NCBI GenBank assembly: GCA_027579435.1
Contig: JANBPK010000940.1
Location: 1-64,000, forward strand
Direction: 5' to 3'
DNA length: 64,000 nucleotides
DNA from: Candolleomyces eurysporus
Lineage: Eukaryota; Basidiomycota; Agaricomycetes; Agaricales; Psathyrellaceae
Positions 1 through 11,741 of this stretch are shown in pieces. The notes below the pieces were generated by a model. The model ran no database searches. It was not told where the DNA came from and was given only the letters and a program-made list of their open reading frames with translations. Position numbers and translations under genes: made by a program. How positions within the stretch are numbered: position 1 is the stretch's first letter; every line of letters begins with the position of its first letter.

Positions 1-1350
1 AGTCTCCACCGCCGTCTCAAGCTTCCTCGACGAGTGGAAAGGTCCAACACCCTCATTCACCTCCTCCGCATAAGTCCCAAGGAGAAGGGGTCGGAGTCGG
101 AGAAGGTACACCGTCTCCACCGCCGTCCCAAGCCTCGAAGACCGATGGAAAGACCCGGCACCAAGTTCATTCGCCCCCTCTACATAGGTCGCAGGTCGCA
201 GAAGGAGAAGGTATTCCGTCTCCGCCGCCGTTCCAAGNCCCCCACGACGGATGAAAAGGTTTCCCACTCTCCCCCGCCTCCTTCACATGGGTCCCAAGCA
301 GTCGAAGACGATAGTACTCGGTCTCCACAGTCGTCCCAAGCCTCCATGACCGAAAGAAATGCTTATCTGCCTCAGCATTACAATTTCTCGACATCGGATC
401 CATCCAGCTCGGCCAAGACTTCGCCCTTGAACCCTCAGCCAGTGACCCATAAACACAAGTCCCGATCTTCGAAAAAGACATCCCCATTTCTCAAGACCGA
501 CGTTATTCTTCTGTACGTCCTACCACTCTTCCTACAAACTTGAGTGCCTACTTACACGCTTGGTAGAATTACGGGCTTAATAGGGTCCGGAAGGAGTACT
601 GTACGCTATACATCTACTTCAACGCCGTTGGGTACTCATCTTTTCCTAGTTCATTAATTCGTTACTACCCCAGTCCGCACCAAAGATGTCCGTCGGGGAA
701 GATTGGTCAGTCTCAGTTTGCACAAAAGAAGTCCAATACTCGATTGTCGAGCTGGAGGACATTCCGCAATGCCAAAAGGGTTACCGCCTCATACTCGTGG
801 ACACGCCAGGATTCAACGACCCAGACAAGTTGGACATCGTCGTTCTCCAAGAAATCTTGAAATGGCTTGGACAATCGTAAGCAATCAATAGCTGCTAGTT
901 TCCTGCTCTAACTCATCTGCCAGATTTCCTAAAGGAAAATATCGCGGAGGAGTCATCTACCTCCATGATCTAACTGATCCTCGATATCAAGGGGTTGGAC
1001 AGTCGGATTTGAAAACCCTGGACGGCGTCCGGAAGGGGGGCTGGTATTCCCAGCTAGCCATCGTCACGACCAAATGGAATCGCCTCGATTCAGAGGAAGG
1101 CCAGCAGCGACATCGTTTATTGAGCGAGCGCTGGGCTCGTGCCTTGGGTAGTGATCCAGAGATTGGGAAGTACACCAAAGTCGAGGATGCATGGACAGTT
1201 GTCAATAAATTCCTGCCGAAGCTTGAGTCGAATGAGATCGACATCAGAAAGGAAGTTACTGGGATAAATCGCCGCCGGTTTCAGAAAAGCGCATTGGCCA
1301 AAGTCATGCGAATGCTTAACGGTCTGGCCGGGATTAAACGTCGGAGGTGA
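1..1350 (+). CDS. G-domain (GTPase-like) protein with Pro/Ser-rich repeated N-terminus, 5' partial
   Basis: Model join(<1..512,567..600,674..876,924..1350); the frame stays open to the left edge, so the start is outside. Exon 1 encodes about 3.5 imperfect repeats of ~35 residues beginning SPPPSQAS, at about 3, 114, 219 and 322. The N at 238 has to be dropped to keep the repeat in frame. Splicing 513-566 gives the G1/P-loop GLIGSGRST, with Arg where the catalytic Lys is usual. Exon 3 carries the G3 motif LVDTPGFND and exon 4 the G4-like IVTTKWNRL. These motifs and their order fit the AIG1/septin-like 'G-domain' proteins common in Agaricomycetes; nucleotide binding is inferred. The protein ends in a basic tail (GIKRRR). 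Exon 2 is only 34 nt, and the segment between G1 and G3 is short, so an exon boundary may be off. The NACHT gene that follows has the same orientation. Confidence 0.66.
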
Positions 1351-2237
1351 CCCTGATTATGAACATCGATCTGTACTAATTAACATGTAACCCGTCTTGA
1401 GTCCACGGAGTTGGATATTAAATTGCTGCAACCCGGTCATATACTACCTGACCGGTGTCACTACTGCTACATTGGCAATGCGACGCAAGGACTCGGTGTC
1501 TGATATAAATGTGAATGATCGCTTCGAGCTCGAATGATCGCCCGGACCAAATTATCGAACCAAATGCGATCTGTTGCCTGACTCAAGGTCATCGATTATC
1601 TGTTCAATCTGGGTAAAGGTCAAGATCTCCTTTTTTTGTGTTGTGGAACTTGAGGAGAACTAACGAGGTTTGGTTGCAGAAGTTTTGGCAGCTGCTCGTC
1701 CTTGCTTATGCTTGAAACAAAGGGCCAGCTTCTAACTCCACGCGCGACACTTTCCAGCTTAATAAGTAACTTAGCGCTCGTTGAACCATGTCTACACTTG
1801 CGGACGACATGACAAGACTGCGATAAAAGGGGTACGTCCTTAGGCCGGTTAGATTGCAGTGAGTTGAGTCCCTCTACAGATCAAGGCCAGAGTCCAGGAC
1901 TGCCCGAAAGGGTCATTGTATCACACTTCGGAATGGGATGAATTGTGACGGTCAAGTCCGTTACTCTGTGCGCAAGTCAAGCTCCGGATCGTTGGAGGAT
2001 ATCTCCTAGCTAGCTCTTTGTGGCTTTCCTCGTCGAATCAACCCGCTTACATTTTGCCCCCCGGCCCCACTCAGGCTGTCGTCCCTCGTTCGTAAGCCTG
2101 TTTTCCATCTCTGAGCACCTTGCCCGTGACATGAATCACCTCCGCCCAACAGGCGTCTTGGATCGTGTGACCTTCGCCTTCATCGATACCGATGCCAGCG
2201 TTAGCGTTGTTGCTCTCTCACAGCTACCACCATCATC
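1351..2237. other. Intergenic, no gene seen
   Basis: About 890 bases between the G-domain gene and the NACHT gene, with no coding-like frame that matches a family I know. It should hold the terminator of the upstream gene and the promoter of the downstream gene. A T-rich run lies at about 1630-1637. Confidence 0.5.
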
Positions 2238-4375
2238 ATGTCCAATGTCTCGTATTTTGGGAACGCGAACAATGTCGTCGCAAGAAAGCTGACTTTCAAT
2301 ACCTACGTGTCAGATGGTGATGGTCAGTAATTCTTAAACGGATTGTGCAAGGAGAGCTGAAGAAATTGATGAACTTCATATTAGCCCTTCAATTTTTGTA
2401 CACTCACTCCGCAACAGGAGCTATACACGACTCGGACGAGCGGTTCCCTCCCCCAGTGTGCCACCCTGGAACCCGCCAGGCTGTTGTCGGCCGCATCGCA
2501 GCCTGGTATGGATACTTAACGCTACCTAAGAAGCGGATTATGTGGGTCCACGCACCAGCAGGGTATGGCAAGACTGCCGTTGCAGGAACGGTGTCAAAGA
2601 TATTAGAAGAGCAAGAAGGCCTAGATTTCTGTCCTCTGGGGGCTACGTTCTTTTTCTGGAGGTCATCTCCAGAGCGGAACAGCCCCGCATGCTTCATCAT
2701 CACCATTGCGTACCAGCTCGCCACGTCGATCCCCGAGCTGAAGCCCCATATCGAAAATGCAGTCAAACAGAATCCAATGATTCTCAAGAAGGCTCTCGAA
2801 GCTCAGCTGGTCAAGCTGATCGTTGAGCCTTTCAAGGCCCTCGGCCAGTATGTCGAGGAAATGCCAAACCGATTGATCATCGTTGACGGCCTCGACGAGT
2901 GTATCAACTCGAACCGGGAGTCCCGAGTCGCGAAAAAGTACGCAGAAGACCAGGAAAAGGTTCAAGTCAGGGTCCTTGACCTCATTTACGCCCTCCAATC
3001 CTATCGGCTTCCCCTCTCTTTTCTCATCCTCAGCAGGCCAGAGCCATGGATCAAGCAACACATAGAGTCAATCCCATTCAAGGATTCCGTCGAGATTGTA
3101 GACTTTTACGAAGTCGGGGATCATATGAGCGACGTAGAGATATACATACGAGCAGAGCTATCTCGCATCGCAGCGACCATCGACCACCCATCAAATGACG
3201 GAGATGTAGAGTGGCCGGGAGAGAGCCTTGTGCAGAAGTTTATTGTGAAGACTGATGGCCACATGCTGTATGCCTCGACGGTTCTTGGCCACATCGACGA
3301 CCCGTACGATGACCCCAGGACCCGTCTCGATAACATTCTCAACCATTCGAAGCCAAGTTCTGACCTTGCACACTCAACACCTTTCTCATCCCTCTATCAG
3401 CTTTACAGGCAGGTTTTGCAATCCTGCCCTGAAAGCAGCCACCCTCTCACCATTGAAGTGCTCGAAGATCTTGTGGTTACACGATATCTACTACGGGACG
3501 ATACAAATATTCCCCGCGCTCTTGCCATCCTGGATCCCCTTTCTGGTCGAGCAGCTGGTAGTGGAGTTAGAGCGCTTCGAGGCCTCCACGCAGTGCTCCG
3601 TCTACACACCACCAGCCTCTCCGGACCGCCGGAGTGGTTCATTCATTCCTCATTCATCACATTCCTGCAGACCCCCCAGCTCTCACTGGAGTTCACCATC
3701 GATGAGACAAAGGCATACAGGCGACTGCTATGGGGGTGTCTCAACGCAATGTCCAACATTACACTGCAAACCGTGTGCGAAGATCATCATCGCTTTGCTC
3801 TGAATGAATGGGCATGGTTTTGGCGTCTCTCATGGGCCTCTGAGAATAAACCATTCGCAGAAGGCAAATATTTCTCAATGCTCAGGAAGCTGCTAGAAAG
3901 CGACTTTGAGGCTTGTTTTTTCAAAGCATTCACTTCCCATGAACGCGGCCAATTCAGAAGCTCCCATGCTCCCGAATCTCTCTACAACCCAGGTCCCAAT
4001 AATTGCATTGTCCCCACATCGGCCAGATATGTTTACGACTCCGATTCTCTCGTGCGACAGGCCGTGTCGCGCCTTCATACATCGGCGGAAGATGCTCTTG
4101 TTCACCTGATATCTCAACCATCGCCAACCGACCGTGCCTACGTACTGGATGCGATTTTTGTCGTAAATTTGTCGTGTTACTTGACGGAGTTCACCCGGTG
4201 GGCAGAGGGTGTGAAGGACTGGGAATCCAACAAGGTCCTTCAGGCTTTGAAGAAATTCCGGTGCGAGAAGGAGAAGCCCTTCAACTTGCTAGCTAACAGT
4301 ATCAAGAGGTTATGGCTGGAGCATCCAGCAGTTGACAAAGTCGTGGATTACATTTGTCAGGACGCCGTTTGCTAG
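2238..4375 (+). CDS. NACHT-domain NTPase (NLR-like), about 680 aa
   Basis: Model join(2238..2322,2418..4375), 680 aa. The start ATG at 2238 is chosen because splicing GT(2323)-AG(2417) joins the frames exactly. The N-terminus has YFGNANNVVARKLTF, which resembles the F-x-N-A-x-N-F motif at the N-terminus of the array NLRs downstream. The NACHT core has Walker A APAGYGKTAV (about residue 80) and Walker B LIIVDGLDE (about residue 190), followed by FLILSRPEPWI as the sensor-1 strand. The remaining ~420 residues are helical-looking and show no recognisable WD40, TPR or ankyrin repeats. In fungi such STAND NTPases act as signal switches in non-self recognition and programmed cell death; that role is inferred here. 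It is only distantly related to the N1-N8 paralogues and has a different exon layout. Confidence 0.82.
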
Positions 4376-4775
4376 TCGATGAAGAATTTACATGTAATGC
4401 CAGAACACATTAAAATAGGACATTTAGTATGATCTGAACATTTCGCGTATATTCTGGGCCGTGGGTCGCATGGGTCGACAGCAACATGGAACTCAAGCTG
4501 GTCAGTTAGCGGATAGAGACGGGTCACTCACCGGACAGTACTGATCAAAGTGTCCGACGACGACGACGACTAGTAGTGCCTATGGATATCGAATAATTGA
4601 CAAAGTTGACGATTAATCGACTAGTAGTACATAAACTAAAAATTACATCTGAGCAAGAAATCCGTGCGGGGGTATGCATATGCTAAAAGTCTGTGAGTTG
4701 CATGCATGAATATCAGTTGAATGATGGATGATGGATGCTGTCAATAGTGGGTAGCTTCAAGCACCCAATCCCCAA
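4376..4775. other. Convergent intergenic region
   Basis: 400 bases between the 3' ends of the NACHT gene (+) and the LKR/SDH gene (-). It holds a short (ACG)n tract near 4555-4570 and AT-rich sequence expected of two facing polyadenylation regions. No gene seen. Confidence 0.5.
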
Positions 4776-7700
4776 TCAAGCCCGCGCCTCGATCCCCTTG
4801 GCCGCATGGCTCTCCATCCCATCCGGCAGGCCGGAGCTAAAAGCACGGCTACCAGCAGGGCCCAAGTCGATCAACGCCCTTTCGATCGTCGTCGGCGCAC
4901 TGAACATTCCGTCCCTCAGAGAGGCCTCTGAAACGTCAACCTCCTTCACACCCTCGCTCATTCCCAGCCCGACACCTTCGAGGCCCTCCAATACAGGCTT
5001 GTAGACGCTCTCGTCCATAGGCCCCACAACGCCTCTCAAGCTCTTGGGCACCTTGTCTTCAGCTACGAGGAGAGCGGCGATGGCCACTGGGATACCGACG
5101 GTCCTGGACATGGCGGAGCCAAGTGTGGGCGAGCCGTAGCTTATCAGGGTGGATGTGTGGACGGTTTCCTTGAGCGGCGATCCGAGAGCCGCAGTAGAAG
5201 CAGAGGAGGGTCGAGAGACGATCTCGTGCGAGAGTACGACCATATCCCTCTCCTCCGGGGCGTACCGCAGTTTATGGCTCAAGAGGTACGCGAACAGATC
5301 CAGAGGCGTTGCGGGCCCCTTGGGAAGTGCGGGCATCGAGGTTCGGTCGATCGCGGATGCTGCGAATCGGTGGGTTCCTGCTCCCGAGGCTGGGGAGAGG
5401 AGACCGAGCCAGGTCAGCGCTTCGAGGAGGTTGTGCATCTCGTCTGATGCGGGGGAGATGAGGTCTTGGATACTCGGTACAGCGGCTGAGGAAGGTGAGG
5501 AATATTGGGCCACAAGGGACTGCTTTACAAAGTCCTCCCATCGCTCGATGTGGATACGCGCAGTCGTGTTGAGGAAGCCCAGCTGGAGGAAGGTGTTCAT
5601 GAGTTGAGAGAAGCCTGGGTATCTCAGTGTTCCCCGGATAACCGTCCGCATCTTGGATGCGTCGAGATCGTAGGTGTCGCAGTAGACCATGCTGTCCCTG
5701 TTTGGCAGTCCTTCGAGCTTGAAGTCGGAGGTGATGGGGACGCTGGGGAAGGCGCTACGGAGGAGGGATTGACCAGGGACGTTCCGGAGCTAGAAAAATG
5801 TGACTATGAGCAAGGGAAGAAGGCGACAATAGAGGAAAGCGAAAACATACCTCCCCACCCAACAAAAACCTCGCCGAGTTCGTCGCAGCACCCAACACGC
5901 CCTGTGGCCTCCAGCTAAACTTGTACCTCAATGGTACGTCCAAGCTGTCTTCGGGTGCGGGTAGGCCTCCGCAGAAGGACGAGAAGGAAACGACCTCGTG
6001 GCCCATGGAACGGATCTGGGAGAGGAGCGAGATGGCGGAACAGTGGTCAATCCCTGGGTCCAATCCGATTTCGTTTAGGAGGAGGACGTTGGCGGATTTG
6101 GCGCTACAAAGAAGAGTGGTGTTAGTCATATCTTATGGAGAGCCTAGTTTTGAAGTTGATGCGTACCTCTCGTCCAACGCTGCCATTGCGGGTGAGATGT
6201 ACGATGCTGTTACGAGGTGCTTCCCGTGTTTGACGCAAAGTTGGCCGACTTGGGGGTGGAAGTTGACAGGGAGCAAGCTGAACATCGGAAGTAAATGAGT
6301 GTTAGAATTCTAATGGTTTTCGTGAACAGGGAGTAATAAACTGACCTGATAACGACGTCACTCTCCTCCACCAAATGCTTGTAGCTCTCGGGATCCGACA
6401 CGTCCGCTACGCGGTATTTGACGTGTGGATGCGCTTGGACGAGGGATTGGAGTTCTGGAAGGGAGTTGCTGGCTGTAATATTATGCAAAGTCAGTTTCAG
6501 GCGTTATATATTAAGAAAGGAGAGATAATCGAGACTCACCGATGATCAACTCAATCCCAGGTCGAGCAGCGATCATATCAACAGCTGGTTTGGCTACCAT
6601 TCCGCTGCCTAGCATCAAAATGCGTTTGAGGCGTCCGTGTACTTGAGGTGGTGCTTCTTCGTTGACTGTTGTCGTTGGTTCAGGAGCAGGCTGCTCGTTG
6701 GTCGCTGCACTCCCTTCCTTCGGAAGATCAGCAGTACTCGCTGAAGATGTGTTGATCCCGAGTCCGGTGTAGAATTTGTCCACGGAGGGTTGGAGCCATG
6801 CGTCTCGCTCGCTCAAAGAACCATCTTTGGCGATCGTAGCATTCCCGAGGGCGGTAGCTAGCTGGGCCGCGTCTTCCTTGTTCTTCTCCTTGAACTTGTC
6901 CGAGAGACTGTTAGATTGGCCGGATTTGGAGTGAATGAGAGTTTGGAGGTACGGAACGAGCTTGGAGGAGAAACTCTTGCTTGCTTCGTAGGGTAAGGAC
7001 GTGGGGAGGATGTCGACGGACATGATTTGGACTTCTGGGAGTGGGCTCAGGGAAGAGGCGAGAGAGGGAGGGGTGAATTTGAAGAAGGGCGAGGAGAGGG
7101 TTGTGGAGTGTGATAGGAATTCGAGGCCTCCCTGCGAACGAATACATCAGCATAAGTGGTAAGTAGCAATCGGAAGGCGGCTTACCTCGATGTCGCAGCT
7201 AATATCGCCAATGTTGGTGCACCTCAGCCCGCCAAGCCCTCGTGCTTTCTCGAGAGCTAGAGCGAGCTGGGTGGTGGACATTACTCTCGGGAAGCCCGGA
7301 GCCCAGCCCGCACCGTGGAGCAGGAGGGTGAGGTATGGAGCCACCTGGGGTAGGATCAATGAAATGTTAGCGCGAGTTAATTGAGCGGGGGTTACGCGAA
7401 GCAGGGAATGGCGGATTGAACGGACGGTGACAGGGAGAAGGAAACGAGTTTACGTACCCTCTCGTGGAACACGGATTCGTAGGTTTGGGGAGACTCGTAG
7501 TAGTGAGTTCGGTCGTATGTGAGGCCGTCAGTTCGTTTAAAGTAGTCGGACGGTTTGGCGTGGACTAGGTAGATCTGGAGTTCGTGTAAGCATGCGCTTT
7601 CGCGTGGATAAAGGATTCAGTACCTTGCGACGGTCGGTATCTGCGTGTATTCCTGAGTACGAGAGGTTGAAACGGAGGGAATGTAAACGTACCAGGATTC

Positions 7701-8560
7701 TTAACCAAGCCCTCTAGTTCATCGACAGTCACATATTTCAAGGGCAGCTCTTTCAGCAGGTCGAGGCAGCCCTTGGAGACATTCCCACTCCCGGTCACAC
7801 CAATAACAAAGGGACCCAAGGGCTCAGGAGTGCCATACTCTGCGATGATTTTGCCAATCTGTTTGAGTTGGTGCTGAGCATGCTTGAGAGACGACGAGTT
7901 GTGTGGTCGGGGAGTGTGGAGGAAGGGGGAGGCTATGCCTTGTTCGAGGTGGTAGTGTGCCATGGAGGAGAGGGACTCGAGGGCACCAGCGACTGAGCGA
8001 GCATTAGAAGGGTATGAAATGGAGAAAGAGGGCACACACCTCCAGCGAACCAGCCGAATCCGACAGTGCGTTCTCCATCCTTGTTCTTCAAGAGTTCGTA
8101 ATCAATGAGGCTGGGATAGAGCTGCCTGACTCGCTCAGGAGAGTTGGTGGGCGCGACGAAGCGGGAGAGGAGAGGGGTGTTGTACGCCTGCCCCTTGTGG
8201 GTATGCGAGAACATGATGTGGGTAGCATTATTCGGCGACGACGGGGAAGGCAGGGGAAGCTCCTCTAGAGGGACCTCCTTCACCCCGAGCACGATGTCTG
8301 CAGCCCGGAGGTCGTCTGTGACGTGTGCACCGGCCTGGATGCATGTTAGCCAGCGAAATCACGGAGAAGGAGTGGATGGGGCGACCTTTTCATACTCNTC
8401 AGCTCGAAAGACACGTCGGTGACAGGGTGCGACGAGGACGTCTGCCTNGGGGATTCCTGCTGAGGAGGTAGGCAACGTCGGCGGGGGTGAGCGGGGCTCT
8501 GCGCTCCCAAACGCGCTTTGGATCCTCGCGTCTTATGCCAACTACGATTCTGCGCAACAT
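4776..8560 (-). CDS. Bifunctional lysine-ketoglutarate reductase/saccharopine dehydrogenase (AASS-type)
   Basis: Model complement(join(4776..5789,5851..6103,6167..6277,6346..6472,6540..7131,7186..7344,7458..7574,7624..7652,7693..7992,8040..8334,8386..8560)). All phases agree once the N at 8448 is dropped; about 1056 aa. The N-terminal half is the reductase: RRIVVGIRREDPKRVWERR near residue 3, then VLGVKEVPLEEL, SHTHKGQAYNTPLL, IDYELL, and GVTGSGNVSKG as the nucleotide-binding turn. The C-terminal half is the dehydrogenase: ILMLGSGMVAKPAVD (Rossmann turn), LLPVNFHPQVG, NEIGLDPGIDH, FCGGLPAPE, and VIRGTLRYPGF. The enzyme takes lysine plus 2-oxoglutarate to saccharopine and on to 2-aminoadipate semialdehyde plus glutamate. 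In yeast these are two proteins, Lys1 and Lys9, working in the biosynthetic direction. The fused layout is that of plant and animal lysine catabolism. The start is at 8560, in frame with the conserved N-terminal strand. Confidence 0.9.
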
Positions 8561-8711
8561 GGTTACAGATTCGGGGGTCCCTCTGGACTCTTATAACGGG
8601 ACTAGCGAGATCCGAGCCGAGGATAAATAAACGCGTATGGAATGGGTCCCACACGACAAGCGCTGGAGGGCGAGCGACGGAAGCGGATCCTATTTCATTA
8701 CGTCATAGCTA

Positions 8712-11650
8712 CTAGATATCATCCTCCGGTCCCTCCTCGATAAGCTTGGCATACTCCTCGTAGCTGGCAAACGTGGGGAGTGCCTTGAGCTTTTTGCGCT
8801 TGGATTTCTCGTCTGCCCCGCGTTTCCTCTTTTTCGTGTCGCCCTCGATCCCGCCCCATTCAGAGTCTGAAGATTCGCCGTCCATGGGAATGAGGTCCTC
8901 GTTATCCGATCCTTCCACAAGGGAGAGCCCGTCGCTATCTTCGTCGTCATCCATGTCGCTCTCATCAAAGTCGATTTCGTCCTCGTCTTCAGAGCCCAGC
9001 ATGAGCTCGTCTCCATCAGCTTTGGGCATTGATGTTTGCATGGCCTAAAGGTCTGGTTAGGAGAGTCTATGAATAGATAAGGGATATGTACCTTCCACAC
9101 TTCGTCCTCATCCAACTCTTCTTCAGATACCTCGCTTCCTTCTTCGCTATTCTCCTCTTCGTCCTCACTGTCGCTCTCTTCCGAATCATCCTCCTCTTCG
9201 CCACCCTTCCTCTTCCCAGCCTTTTCAGCCATCTTCCTCTCCCGCTCACTCTTCTCAGTAAAGTACTTGTAATAAAATATCTCATCTGCGGCTACGTCCC
9301 GTTCTTTCCTACCCCTCCAGAACGCCGGATCATTCACCCTCAGTTCGTTCTTTGCCCCCAATTCACCTTTTACGAGCTTTACACCTTCGACGGCGCTGGC
9401 CGCGGGTTGCATAGCGCTACCACCCTTTCCTTTCACGTCCTCTCCATCCTTGGAGCCAGCAAGCTTTTTAGCATTCTTGTACACGAACCGGTCGAGGAAG
9501 TGCGAGAGCGTGTTTTGCGAGAGGTCAGGTGAAGCGGTTAGAGGTTGAGAAGAGAGCAATTGGCGTGCGTGTAGGGCAATGGCCGGGTGGTAGTGGTGTA
9601 ATAGAGGTGAGAGTTCCCACAAAGGGGAAGAGGAAGCGTGCGCGTGCAGGGGGTCGCGTTTTTTTNGGGGTCGTATTCTTCTCCTTCCGAGCCGTCCTTG
9701 CTCGGTTTGGAGGTGACCGTGGCTCGGAGGCCCGGGATGGTGCTGAAAAGCTGTATAAGATTCGTCAATTTTCTCCATATGGTTAAATGGTAGGTGTAAT
9801 TTGTAGCGCACCTCACCGAGCAGATAGAGTCCTCCGGCTACAAACTCTGTCTGACCACTCGCACCTGCAGCCAAGACCTGCACGAATCGCCGGACGACAG
9901 CTTTCACTCTTTCCAATGAGGTATCCTGTTTGAGCGATTTGAAGAGGAGGTTGAGGTACATTGCCTGTTTTGAGGAAGCGGAGAGCCGGGGATCGTGTAA
10001 GGACGTGTAGAGGACTCGATAGTACCTGTCGATCACATTTTTGGTTGCACCTTCAGGAGCTTTTGAGGTAGAGGAGAGGGACGCGGCAATTTGTTGAATC
10101 AAGACCAGAGCTTGTAGGGAGGTGTTGAATGTCGATTTGTGCGTAATAGTAAAGAGGGTGTCTATGTGTTTGTATACGCTAGATAAAGATAGATTCAAAT
10201 CTTACGATGACATGAGAGAAAAGGAAACGCACCCAGAATCGGCATTTTGAAGTTTGGCAAATGGGAGAGCTCGATTGACTCCCGTCAAGATGGCAGAGAT
10301 CAGCTTGGAGTTGCTATCTTCCACCTCGACAAACCCTGCTGCTCCTTTTACTTCCTCTCCGCTTGTCTTCTGCCCTTTCCCCTTCTTCCTCTCCTGGTTA
10401 TTTTTATCCCGAACGCGACCCTTGGAGTCGACCTGAACTTCTCCTGCGCCACCACCCTCATGTTCGCCTTGGCCGTCGCCATCGGAAGGAGATTGGTCCC
10501 CCAAAACTTCCCGGAAGATATCAAAATAGATGTTGATAAGCTGTAGAGAGACAGCCGTGTCGCCCGGTGCGAGGACGATTTGGTTCAGGGTGATGATGGA
10601 GTAGTACCGGACGTGTCCGTTTTTGGCTTTTCGCTCGGGTTCTGTCTTCCTCCCTTTACCACTGTCGTCGCCGAATCGGATGTGCTTGTTCCCTGCTGGA
10701 GCCGCAGTAGTGGCGGGAGTGTGGAACATTATTGAAGTGATTTCGCGCACGATGATTCCTTTCATTTGGGGGTGTTTTTGCAGGATTTGGAGGATGTGGT
10801 ATGAGGCGCGGGAGCATATTGATTTTTCGGGGTCGCCCTGCAGCGGAGATGTTAATGTTAATTAGGAGAAGGAGGATGGGTACGTACCAGCTTATTAACG
10901 AGGAGACGGAGGAGGTTGTGTTCTTGCTCTGGTTTGTCCCGGAGCAGGGTTGCGATCTGCGTGAGGGTTTGAGTACGGATGTAGGTGAGCGTGTCGAGGG
11001 AGAGGTTCTGATAAAGTCGAAAAAAAAAAGAATTGATGCAAGTTTTCNTTTGACAAGTAATCGCGACGTACCTCAAGGATCTGCAGCACCGAGAAAAAGT
11101 ACTTTTTCAACCAATCCTCAAAGTACCATACTATGAGATGTTGGTCTGTCCGTTTTGGATGGGTGAGTGGCTGATCCCGGAAGTATCTAAGAAAGTGCCT
11201 ATCAGCCTCCGAAGAAAATATTGGCAGAGGAACGTACTTGAGCTTCCTGTCAGGAGCACCACCTCCAACCCACCAATCCACGATACACCGCAAGGCTTTC
11301 AGACTTTCCTCCCTTCCACCTTTCCCTTTCCCTCTCTCCGCCATTCCTCGCAAAATTTCAAGCGCTTTCCCATTGTGCAAAGGACTCTTTTGGACCATCA
11401 GCGTCAACGCGCTCAGTCTGTCCGACAAGGTTCCACTTTGCACGACTTTGGAGAAGAACGCGTATTCAGTCGAGCTAGAGCCTCCACCGGAGGAGGATGT
11501 GTACGAGGTGCATTCGGCCGTATGGAGAGAGGATGCGCGGGATGTGAGTTCTGCGAGTTCGGCCGGGCTAATGGCTGGGAGGGGACCCTGTGGAAGAGGT
11601 AGTGTGGGTGCTGCCGTGTGCCATGATTGTGAGGAGGAGGCGCTAGCCAT
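8712..11650 (-). CDS. Ribosome biogenesis factor NOC1/MAK21 (CBF/Mak21 domain)
   Basis: Model complement(join(8712..9044,9092..9750,9812..10178,10233..10837,10888..11007,11072..11186,11238..11650)), about 869 aa. Conserved blocks: [19 protein letters not shown], the HEAT-like helical middle, the CBF core [13 protein letters not shown], the signature [15 protein letters not shown] followed by [15 protein letters not shown], then [10 protein letters not shown] and DEIFYYKYF. The tail is strongly acidic (runs of E and D) and ends in a KKRKR nuclear-type basic stretch. Family members act in the nucleolus with Noc2 in maturation and export of pre-60S subunits. At 9659-9666 seven A (minus strand) plus an N interrupt the YDPKKRDP signature; dropping the N and one A restores it. 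It starts head to head with PRP46. Confidence 0.92.
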
Positions 11651-11741
11651 CGTTGGAGAGAAACCAAAAGTTTTGATCAAGAGCGCCAAAATGCCCGATG
11701 GCTGCAAACACAAGGCCAAACACCCTTTCCGTTTGACCACC
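11651..11741. promoter_or_regulatory. Shared divergent promoter of NOC1 and PRP46
   Basis: Only 91 bases separate the NOC1 start codon (11650, -) from the preferred PRP46 start (11742, +), so both core promoters and 5' UTRs must lie in or across this stretch. If the alternative PRP46 start at 11691 is used, the gap shrinks to 40 bases and transcripts would overlap. No TATA-like element is evident. Confidence 0.5.

Noticed and set aside
167..487. 106-codon minus-strand frame opposite the G-domain gene
   Set aside because: Antisense shadow of the Pro/Ser-rich exon; contains the N and no family resemblance.
5149..5607. Plus-strand frames opposite the saccharopine dehydrogenase domain
   Set aside because: The minus strand encodes conserved enzyme sequence here; the opposite frames are shadows without motifs.
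8773..9532. Hydrophobic plus-strand frames that look like membrane proteins
   Set aside because: They are the antisense of the acidic GA-rich tail of NOC1, which gives Leu/Phe/Ser-rich artefacts.
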